In this document: positions 4,501-9,235 of the stretch, one piece after another
How the letters are laid out: every line of letters begins with the position of its first letter
How positions within the stretch are numbered: position 1 is the stretch's first letter
NCBI GenBank assembly: GCA_017998585.1
Contig: JAGOCT010000041.1
Span: forward strand, 1-9,235
DNA from: Candidatus Cloacimonadota bacterium
GTDB taxonomy: Bacteria; Cloacimonadota; Cloacimonadia; Cloacimonadales; WRIO01
Direction of reading: 5' to 3'
Length of the DNA stretch: 9,235 nucleotides
Position numbers and translations under genes: made by a program
The notes under the pieces: generated by a model
Seen by the model: only the letters and a program-made list of their open reading frames with translations
What the model was told of the DNA's origin: nothing
The model's database searches: none

Positions 4501-7262
4501 TGTATAATTATGGCACATATAGCTATTATGTAACAGCTCAATATACAACTGGTGAATCAGATCCTTCCAATACCGTTCAGGTAGTTTGGAATGAACCACA
4601 AGGTACAACTTTGTATGGTTATGTAAAAAATGCTGCGACAGGCTATGGAATTCCTTATGCTTATGTATCAATTGCAGGATTATCTACAACTGCAGATGAT
4701 ACAGGTTACTATGAAATTTCAGGTATCCCGGAAGGTGCTCTTAGCAGTGATTTTACAGCCAGTCCATTAAGTGGTTTTGCACCATTAGGCGTTCAGTTCT
4801 ATGATCTGTCTTCAGATAATACCCATACACTGTACTCCAGTGCAGATGGCTATGTGGATTATAATAACTCTCATTTTACAATCCACCAAAATCAGATGCA
4901 GTATTTTGACATCAATTTATCTCCAATTCTGACTGAAGGTGTATTGAGATTTGTTTTAACCTGGGGAGCTGATCCTTCTGATCTCGATTCTCATTTGCTG
5001 ACAGCACCAATTGATGGATATTCACACCATGTTTACTATGCAAACCGTGGTAGTCTGACAGATCCTCCATACGCTAATCTCGATGTAGATGACACCAGTG
5101 GTTATGGCCCTGAAACGGTTACAATCAATCAGTTATACCCTGGTACATACTCATATTACATCTACAAATACTCAGGATATGGAGAGATATCAACTTCCGG
5201 AGCACTGGTTCAGGCTTATAATCCTCAAGGCTTATTGTACAGTGTTAGCGCTCCTACATCTGGTGCTGAAAGATACTGGCATGTATTCAATATCGACGGT
5301 GCAACAGGTCAGATTACACTGATTAATCAGCTAATGGATAATCCGCCTGCAAATCGTGATATGATTACCAAATTAAATCTGCTAAATCTGGAAAAGAAAC
5401 ATGAATCAATAGAAAAAGCAGTTCAAAATATTCATACACAAAGAATAGAACGTGAACGGAATGTCATTGGCTGGTACTGGGATTTTGGCGATGGAAACAC
5501 CAGTACAGAACAAAATCCTTACCATGTATATCAGTCACCAGGAAATTATACTGTTCAGTTGACTACAAATTCTAACTCAGATAGCCATACGATCACCCGT
5601 TATGATTACATTCAGGTCATGCCTCCTTACACCAGCCATTTTGAACCAGTCTGGTCAGGTAATGGTTATCAGCACATGAACTTCTATGTTCATTATGCTT
5701 ATATGGATGGATCTTATGTTCAGTATGGAGACGAAATCGCAGTATATGATGGCATGTATTGCGTTGGAGCGACACGTATAACAGATCCATACATGGAATA
5801 CTTTAGCATTGTTACTTCAATGGATGATCCTACAACACCTGATATTGATGGTTATATACCAGGTCATCCGGTTACTTATCGTTTATGGCGTGCATCTACA
5901 ATGACTGAGTACAATGAAAATCAGGTCGTAGCAGAATATCTTGCTGGTCAGGGCATCTTTGATATAGGTGAAACAGTTCAGGTCGGTTTAAATGCTTATG
6001 GCTATTATTCTCAGAACATTCCATTGTCAGCCGGCTGGAATATCATTTCATTTAACACAACTCCGGAAGATATGAGTGTTACTAATTTGTATTCGCCATT
6101 AGTTGATAATGGGACATTGATCAAAGTTCAAAATGAAAGCGGATATGCTTATGAGTATTTAAGCTTCATAAATGCCTGGATAGACTATATTGGTACAGCT
6201 TATCCAACTGAAGGATATTATGTAAAAGTGAATTCCAATACCGAATTGCCAGTTACCGGAGTCCATGTTCCTCTTCCATTGGAAGTACCATTGTCTGAAG
6301 GCTGGAATATAATTGGTTATCCATATCAGGAAAGCATGTATGCCATGTCATTCTTCTATGATTTAATCAATAACGGACAATTAGTTAAAGTCATGAATGA
6401 AAGTGGTCAGGCAATTGTTTATCTGAATAATATCGGCTGGATTGATGAAATTCAGAATTTCAATCCTGGAGAAGGATATTCTGTTAAGGTTACACAGGAT
6501 ACACAATTAACATACCCTGACTATCAGTATCCTGTATTAACTCATAATAGCATGGTTACACAGAAAAAAGACAAAAAGCTTGTCAGAAATGATAACAATT
6601 CTCATTATCAAACAGTCTGGTCTGGTAATGGATACAAACATGCCAATATCTATGTTATCGTAAATGATTATCTTCGCTCAGTGCTTCAGCCAGGAGATGA
6701 AATAGCAGCATTTGACGGAGAACATTGTGTCGGTAAAGCGATTGTCAATGGTGGAGAAACTTACTTCTCTCTTATCTGTAGTATGAATGATGGCAGTTCA
6801 GAACAAGCCAATGGTTATTTGAGTGGAAATCCTGTTTATATTAGCATATTTACTGCTGATAATCAGGTTGAGTACAGTAATATGCAAATAAATATGATTA
6901 GTGGTGATGGGGTTTATACACCAGGTGCAACCAATATAATTGAAATCATCAATCTGCTTTCAGTCAATGAATTGGATATACCAGCGCTTACAGAAATTAA
7001 ATCCATTTATCCAAATCCATTCAATCCATCGACCAATATTCTGTTCAGTTTAAATAAAACTGGCAAAGTAGAAGTTGAAATATTCAATGTTAAAGGCCAG
7101 AAGGTTAATACTCTCGTTTCTGAAGTTAGAAATGCCGGTAATCATCAGGTTAGCTGGCATGGAAAAGATTCAAAAGGTAAGTCTGTCTCATCAGGTATCT
7201 ATTTCTGTAGTCTGAAAACACCAGACAAACAGATGATACGTAAGATGATTCTGATGAAATAA
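1518..7262 (+). CDS. Secreted multidomain C10-family (streptopain-like) cysteine peptidase with FlgD-Ig/T9SS-type C-terminal tail
   Basis: 1914 residues from ATG 1518 (1918 if ATG 1506 is used). Domains, in residues from 1518: signal peptide 1-22 (cleavage near NAKA); Spi-like propeptide about 24-146; C10 papain-fold catalytic domain about 147-375, with nucleophile Cys180 (AGCVATAMGQI), His318 (ESGHAFVCDGY) and Asn334-Trp335 (FNWGWSG); the His-to-Trp spacing of 17 equals streptopain. Then: class-I-amidotransferase-like alpha/beta domain 380-583; PPC-like domain 590-704; Fn3 start 712-734; LamG/concanavalin-like insert 737-920; Fn3 end 971-1028; carboxypeptidase-regulatory-like 1029-1137, containing a PKD N-half at 1077-1101; DUF2135/YfaP-like 1138-1272; PKD C-half (DFGDG) 1315-1367; DEIAV-DG-CVG module 1373-1492; two GWNII repeats 1501-1667; a second DEIAV module 1695-1812; tail 1817-1914 (YPNPFNPST, GIYF). 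It should be exported as a zymogen, activated by propeptide removal, and displayed or released by a type-IX-like route. All active-site residues are present and no frameshift is seen. The domain order is reliable; edges are approximate, and substrate specificity is unknown. Confidence 0.93.
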   Translation: MRKFILSALILLIAVMGLNAKAVDKSTAEKVALNWINQLDTHKSFSNRIVKTDVNRKDQLSLLYTIHFQNKGFVIVSADDNVEPILGYSLNSKADESQMSPATQAFLNHYASKIDVIVSKKLQNQRANRKWDQLLNTNYQRTDTRDVEPLLMTSWDQGELYNASCPPDPNGPDGHVWAGCVATAMGQIMKYWAYPAQGTGSHYYAHPVYGTLYADFGNTTYNWSEMPNELWEYNTQVSTLLYHLGVSVDMDYGPNGSGAFSEDARDAFVNYFSYSSAASYLYKTDYSDIEWSSLLRSQLDSYKPVYYAGRDASNESGHAFVCDGYSGTDYFHFNWGWSGIYNGYFYLNDLTPGYEGNEADFSYVQRAIVNIEPANPIVNDGILVWEGVSGGSSYSGQYIYNYLQSMQAPSVYTNSFPVSLIGFDAVVLSFGNYGSDISTSFTDEMATRVIDYLNAGGRVYLEGGDALGYDQSDNGTLLSMFGIAESTDGSSLILENLTGQPGSLADSMLFVSSSQAYNGWIDIFTPSSGIVVFKHANGQDVAIQNVMSNGAKTMCFSYALAELNDERNNTRIDLLNRIGLFFGQAAPEGDMYEPDNTYMQAHYIMPGQTQNHSIKPVADVDWVKFDVTEVPQTVIINTDGIGSGDTRLYLYASDGVTELAYNDDYYGLYSSINYTFTEPGTYYAMVDEYGNNNVIEYYTIHLEFQQPEPIIAPSNLVFDLNQINGHVNLEWMHGTSNWVYENFDDGVADNFLGLDDRFSISNGRLIMNGWSNDTWAGTFYNYDFSNFAMEFEITRHQSEGSLTNSMGAFFRANEFSEYTMSGYLFNIVAAGMYSVFVINDNSPVVLIDWTQSEYINTGLGSSNVVTLFAFGPNVDIYINSQYVNSFTDYTFSSGKAGLCTYDSVTGSNQVSWDYFAVEEVSDYRQVTKAKPLTPVFTSGNFKKSPLVSLSERKNNLVQGMTQYTQNRSRNFLYYNLYRNDQYYEATEGTYYTDYLYNYGTYSYYVTAQYTTGESDPSNTVQVVWNEPQGTTLYGYVKNAATGYGIPYAYVSIAGLSTTADDTGYYEISGIPEGALSSDFTASPLSGFAPLGVQFYDLSSDNTHTLYSSADGYVDYNNSHFTIHQNQMQYFDINLSPILTEGVLRFVLTWGADPSDLDSHLLTAPIDGYSHHVYYANRGSLTDPPYANLDVDDTSGYGPETVTINQLYPGTYSYYIYKYSGYGEISTSGALVQAYNPQGLLYSVSAPTSGAERYWHVFNIDGATGQITLINQLMDNPPANRDMITKLNLLNLEKKHESIEKAVQNIHTQRIERERNVIGWYWDFGDGNTSTEQNPYHVYQSPGNYTVQLTTNSNSDSHTITRYDYIQVMPPYTSHFEPVWSGNGYQHMNFYVHYAYMDGSYVQYGDEIAVYDGMYCVGATRITDPYMEYFSIVTSMDDPTTPDIDGYIPGHPVTYRLWRASTMTEYNENQVVAEYLAGQGIFDIGETVQVGLNAYGYYSQNIPLSAGWNIISFNTTPEDMSVTNLYSPLVDNGTLIKVQNESGYAYEYLSFINAWIDYIGTAYPTEGYYVKVNSNTELPVTGVHVPLPLEVPLSEGWNIIGYPYQESMYAMSFFYDLINNGQLVKVMNESGQAIVYLNNIGWIDEIQNFNPGEGYSVKVTQDTQLTYPDYQYPVLTHNSMVTQKKDKKLVRNDNNSHYQTVWSGNGYKHANIYVIVNDYLRSVLQPGDEIAAFDGEHCVGKAIVNGGETYFSLICSMNDGSSEQANGYLSGNPVYISIFTADNQVEYSNMQINMISGDGVYTPGATNIIEIINLLSVNELDIPALTEIKSIYPNPFNPSTNILFSLNKTGKVEVEIFNVKGQKVNTLVSEVRNAGNHQVSWHGKDSKGKSVSSGIYFCSLKTPDKQMIRKMILMK
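4746..4820 (+). other. PKD-domain N-terminal half embedded in a carboxypeptidase-regulatory-like domain
   Basis: Residues 1077-1101 of the peptidase (SDFTASPLSGFAPLGVQF, then YDLSSDN) have the classic opening strands of a PKD domain but no DFGDG follows. Before it stands GYYEISGIPEG and after it TLYSSADGY, which together would form one continuous carboxypeptidase-regulatory-like domain. The fragment therefore interrupts that domain. Confidence 0.7.
5460..5618 (+). other. PKD-domain C-terminal half (DFGDG) lacking its own N-terminal strands
   Basis: Residues 1315-1367 of the peptidase (GWYWDFGDGNTSTEQNP ... YTVQLTTNS ... YDYIQV) are the second half of a PKD domain. What precedes them is not the usual A/B strands but a charged linker (residues 1273-1314, with LEKKHESIEKAVQ). 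The missing opening strands are found at 4746-4820. Confidence 0.75.
5634..5993 (+). repeat. DEIAV-DG-CVG module, copy A (in the peptidase)
   Basis: About 120 residues beginning SHFEPVWSGNGYQHMNFYV, with core GDEIAVYDGMYCVGA and then TSMDDPTTPDIDGY and PGHPVTY. It aligns by eye with the three other copies in this window. Predicted all-beta extracellular module; I cannot assign a family name. Confidence 0.8.
6018..6251 (+). repeat. GWNII repeat, copy 1
   Basis: A 78-residue unit, IPLSAGWNIISF ... NGTLIKVQNESGYA ... WIDYI ... EGYYVKV. It resembles the 'GWN-[LI]-IS' repeats seen in surface proteins of Cloacimonadota and other FCB bacteria. Copy 2 follows after an 11-residue spacer. Confidence 0.75.
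6285..6518 (+). repeat. GWNII repeat, copy 2
   Basis: VPLSEGWNIIGY ... NGQLVKVMNESGQA ... GWIDEI ... EGYSVKV, nearly the same length as copy 1 and sharing its main landmarks, but clearly diverged. This points to an old internal duplication rather than a recent one. Confidence 0.75.
6600..6953 (+). repeat. DEIAV-DG-CVG module, copy B (in the peptidase)
   Basis: Begins SHYQTVWSGNGYKHANIYV, with core GDEIAAFDGEHCVGK, then CSMNDGS, NGYLSGNPVY and VEYSN. It is the most diverged of the four copies and sits directly before the C-terminal tail. Confidence 0.75.
6966..7259 (+). other. C-terminal FlgD-Ig-like / type A sorting-like tail of the peptidase
   Basis: Residues 1817-1914: YPNPFNPSTNILFSL, then VEVEIFNVKGQKV, VSWHGKDSKG, SSGIYFCSLK and a basic end (KQMIRKMILMK). 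These landmarks fit the C-terminal domains that direct proteins to type IX secretion and outer-membrane attachment in FCB bacteria; the NPFNPST variant also resembles FlgD Ig-like domains. No secretion machinery is in the window, so the export route is inferred. Confidence 0.75.
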
Positions 7263-7271
7263 TATCCATAT

Positions 7272-7306
7272 ACCAGGTTGCTATGAAAATAGCAACCTGG
7301 TTCTTT
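7272..7306 (+). terminator. Intrinsic terminator or attenuator after the peptidase gene
   Basis: A perfect 13-bp stem, ACCAGGTTGCTAT (7272-7284) with ATAGCAACCTGGT (7289-7301), closes on a GAAA tetraloop, and the stem end merges into TTCTTT. It begins 10 bases after the peptidase stop and ends 29 bases before the next start. The interrupted U-tract suggests incomplete termination, so part of the transcription may continue into the next gene. Confidence 0.8.
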
Positions 7307-7323
7307 AGAAAAAGAGGATAACC

Positions 7324-7328
7324 GGAGG
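7324..7328 (+). promoter_or_regulatory. Shine-Dalgarno site of the downstream secreted-protein gene
   Basis: GGAGG lies 6 bases before ATG 7335, an ideal spacing, and supports that start together with the signal peptide that follows. Confidence 0.75.
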
Positions 7329-7334
7329 GTAAAG

Positions 7335-9235
7335 ATGATAAAGTTCAAACAACAAAAAATCAAACAATTTCTGCTGATTCTATTTTTGCTTTTACTGATT
7401 ACAGGACTTCATGCACAAGTGAATAATATGGTCAGCTGGAATTTTGACAATCAAACTATGGAACCTTCTTCCGGAACAGGCTCTTTAAGCTTGATTGGAA
7501 ATACGACAGCCTCGTATGCTACAGGCTTTGATGGTAGCGCCTCTAACGGTTTTGCTTTAAATACGGCAACATATCCTGTTCAGGGTACAGGGAACCAAAC
7601 TGCCGGTATTCAGGCGATGGTTTCGACTGTCGGAATGCAGGATTTGGCAGTCGTCTGGTTCCAGAGAAACAGCGGTACAGCTGCTAACAGAACCAGACTA
7701 CAATATACAAGAGACGGAACAAACTGGATTGATTTTCAGGCTACTCCGCAAAACGCAGTGAATGTTACCTCAAATGGGACAGATACTGGATTTGATAATG
7801 GATTATTTATTGCCAGTGAAGGATCTGTCTGGTACATTCGAGGCGCTATTTTTACAGGAATGGGCGGAACTCTCAATAATCCAAACTTTGGTGTCAGGAT
7901 CGTGAGTGCATTTCTTCCAGGTACTGAAACTTATGTCGCAACTGGATTAACTTCAACATACGGAACTGGAGGTACTCACCGGATTGATAACCTGACAATA
8001 GGGCAAATTAACTCAGAAACTGTTAGCCCTCCTGTTATTTCACCAAACGGAGGAACATTTACAACATCGGTTGAAGTAACACTTCAGAGCAGCACAGCAG
8101 GTGCTCAGATATACTATACCGTTAATGGTACCGATCCGGTTCCTGATCAGGTCAATCTCTATTCAGGGGCATTTATGGTATCAGAATCCTGCCAGGTCAG
8201 AGCAATTGCTTATGTTGATACAATTGGCGTTAGCTCAATTTCTACAGCTGATTTCATCATTGAGATACCTATGAATCATTTTGCTCCAATCTGGACAGGG
8301 AGTCCTTTACAACCAATGACTTTCTATGTCAGTCTGGCGAATATATATGGAACTGACTTGAGTACTGACGATGAAATTGCAGTGTATGACGGAGCAAACT
8401 GTGTGGGAGTGACCCGACTGACTTCTTCGGTATGGTCTTATCCCTTTGACATGGCACCTGTAGTGACTTCTATGGATAATCCTGCTACTCCTGAGATAGA
8501 TGGCTTTACACCTGGTAATCAGGTCAGTTTCAGAACCTGGCAACATAATAGTTCTGTCGAGCTGACTAGTCCTCGTTTACAAATCACTTACCTACAGGGA
8601 CAGCCAATCTTCCAGGCAGACACAACTGCACAAGTTGAGATTGTTGCTGCAAACGTTATGCAGTATCAGCTGGCGCTAATTGCTTATCCTTCAGAAGGAG
8701 GAACTACTCAGGGTAGTGGTATGTATAATGCCGGAGATTTGGTTTATGCCTATGCTTATCCAAATGAAGGTTATGTCTTTGATTACTGGGCTAATGCTGA
8801 TGGCGACATGATTACTTATGACAATCCTTATACTTTTAATATGCCTGGAATTAGTATGGCACTTCAGGCACATTTTCGTCAAACAGTTACCGGTAATCAC
8901 TTTGTACCAGTATGGACAGGCAATGGATTGCAACACATGAATTTTTATATCAGTGAGGCAACCGTATATGGGGCCAATTTATCAGAAAATGACGAAATTG
9001 CTGTCTTTGATGGTGATTTGTGTGTTGGATCTGTAAAACTGGAATATCCGGTTTGGTCTTATCCTTTTGATATGGCTCCCCTCATTGCTTCTCTTGATGA
9101 TCCGACTAATCCGGCTATTGACGGATATACACCTGGACATCCTGTCACTTTTAAAATATGGCATCATAGTACTTCCTCTGAATACTCTGGCAATTCTCTT
9201 CAGGTAAACTATCAACAGGGTAATCCTGTTTTCCA
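7335..9235 (+). CDS. Secreted multidomain surface protein with chitobiase-C-like, DEIAV-DG-CVG and InlB-type repeat domains (partial, C-terminus off the right edge)
   Basis: I translated this directly; 633 codons are open from ATG 7335 to the window edge. Residues 1-27 are a signal peptide (basic KFKQQKIK, Leu/Ile-rich core, cleavage after LHA). Residues 33-228 (VSWNFDN, ALNTATYP, VWFQRNSGTAANRTRLQY, NNPNFGVRIV, HRIDNLTI) resemble a jelly-roll-like N-terminal domain found on secreted FCB and cyanobacterial proteins. Residues 231-310 (PPVISPNGGTFTTSVEVTL, AQIYYTVNGTDP, VRAIAY) fit the chitobiase/beta-hexosaminidase C-terminal domain family. Residues 314-438 are DEIAV-DG-CVG module C. Residues 445-516 (YPSEGGTTQGSG, YAYPNEGYVFDYW, AHFRQ) fit a divergent InlB B-repeat. 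Residues 521-633 are module D, cut by the edge. No catalytic domain is visible, so an adhesive or scaffold role is the most likely reading. It follows the peptidase on the same strand, 72 bases away across a hairpin, with no clear promoter of its own. A sorting tail is expected downstream but not seen. Confidence 0.88.
   Translation, partial: MIKFKQQKIKQFLLILFLLLLITGLHAQVNNMVSWNFDNQTMEPSSGTGSLSLIGNTTASYATGFDGSASNGFALNTATYPVQGTGNQTAGIQAMVSTVGMQDLAVVWFQRNSGTAANRTRLQYTRDGTNWIDFQATPQNAVNVTSNGTDTGFDNGLFIASEGSVWYIRGAIFTGMGGTLNNPNFGVRIVSAFLPGTETYVATGLTSTYGTGGTHRIDNLTIGQINSETVSPPVISPNGGTFTTSVEVTLQSSTAGAQIYYTVNGTDPVPDQVNLYSGAFMVSESCQVRAIAYVDTIGVSSISTADFIIEIPMNHFAPIWTGSPLQPMTFYVSLANIYGTDLSTDDEIAVYDGANCVGVTRLTSSVWSYPFDMAPVVTSMDNPATPEIDGFTPGNQVSFRTWQHNSSVELTSPRLQITYLQGQPIFQADTTAQVEIVAANVMQYQLALIAYPSEGGTTQGSGMYNAGDLVYAYAYPNEGYVFDYWANADGDMITYDNPYTFNMPGISMALQAHFRQTVTGNHFVPVWTGNGLQHMNFYISEATVYGANLSENDEIAVFDGDLCVGSVKLEYPVWSYPFDMAPLIASLDDPTNPAIDGYTPGHPVTFKIWHHSTSSEYSGNSLQVNYQQGNPVF
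8274..8648 (+). repeat. DEIAV-DG-CVG module, copy C
   Basis: Begins NHFAPIWTGSPLQPMTFYV, with core DDEIAVYDGANCVGV, then VWSYPFDMAPVVTSMDNP, IDGFTPG and QVSFRTW. It is closest to copy D, sharing the VWSYPFDMAP stretch exactly. Confidence 0.8.
8667..8882 (+). repeat. Divergent InlB B-repeat-like domain
   Basis: About 72 residues with the family's usual landmarks: YPSEGGTTQGSGMYNAGD, AYPNEGYVFDYW, NPYTFNMPG and a final AHFRQ. It separates modules C and D. Such repeats are spacers or adhesive units in surface proteins. Confidence 0.7.
8895..9235 (+). repeat. DEIAV-DG-CVG module, copy D (truncated by the window edge)
   Basis: Begins NHFVPVWTGNGLQHMNFYI, with core NDEIAVFDGDLCVGS, then VWSYPFDMAPLIASLDDP, IDGYTPGHPVTFKIW and SEYSGN. 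The window ends near the expected end of the module. Confidence 0.8.

Noticed and set aside
4339..4671. Minus-strand open frame of 110 codons inside the peptidase gene
   Set aside because: It is antisense to well-supported Fn3 and regulatory-like domains and its His/Tyr-rich composition mirrors the sense codons. No start signal.
8307..9215. Three minus-strand frames of 77-81 codons in the right-hand gene
   Set aside because: Two of them (8307-8546 and 8982-9215) give similar proteins only because they are antisense to the repeated modules C and D; the sense frame is continuous and carries the recognisable domains.
5634..9235. Possible recent gene duplication or assembly collapse behind the repeated modules
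   Set aside because: The copies are clearly diverged at the DNA level, with only short identical runs (for example TGGTCTTATCC in copies C and D), so they are old domain repeats rather than assembly artefacts.
1..9235. CRISPR array, insertion sequence, integrase, toxin-antitoxin or defence system
   Set aside because: No short regularly spaced direct repeats, no transposase or nuclease motifs and no small paired genes were seen. The tRNA gene shows no duplicated 3' end that would mark an integration site.

Overview
The window looks like part of a chromosome from an FCB-superphylum bacterium, most plausibly Candidatus Cloacimonadota or a close relative. Three things point there. The long central protein ends in a YPNPFNPST-type C-terminal domain (FlgD-Ig-like / type IX secretion 'type A' tail). 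All three proteins are chains of extracellular domains. The expression signals are of the E. coli type: a perfect TTGACA-17-TATAAT promoter and clear Shine-Dalgarno sequences, which argues against a classical Bacteroidota genome, where -33/-7 TTTG-type promoters and weak SDs are usual. The phylum is an inference.

Layout. Positions 1-822 (minus strand) hold the N-terminal 274 residues of a secreted protein with a cleaved-adhesin / choice-of-anchor-J-like domain followed by a CARDB-like Ig domain; it runs off the left edge. Positions 991-1067 (minus) encode tRNA-Val(GAC). Positions 1068-1465 are AT-rich and non-coding. A consensus promoter at 1466-1494 then drives a 1914-residue secreted C10-family (streptopain-like) cysteine peptidase at 1518-7262. 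Behind its catalytic domain lie about ten accessory domains and the putative secretion/anchoring tail. A perfect 13-bp hairpin at 7272-7301 separates it from another secreted multidomain gene that starts at 7335 and runs off the right edge (633 residues visible).

The window is a small surface/secreted-protein locus. The peptidase gene and the gene after it share a recurring module of about 110-125 residues (four copies, core DEIA-[VA]-[YF]-DG-x2-CVG), so they probably work in the same extracellular setting, perhaps an adhesive or degradative cell-surface assembly. No CRISPR array, insertion sequence, transposase, phage gene or defence gene is visible.

The most interesting items are: (1) a PKD domain that appears split, its N-terminal half sitting inside a carboxypeptidase-regulatory-like domain about 210 residues before its DFGDG half; (2) the repeated DEIAV-DG-CVG module; (3) several basic/polar linkers between domains that could be processing points, as in gingipain-type polyproteins. 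All are read from the sequence by eye; no database search was possible.
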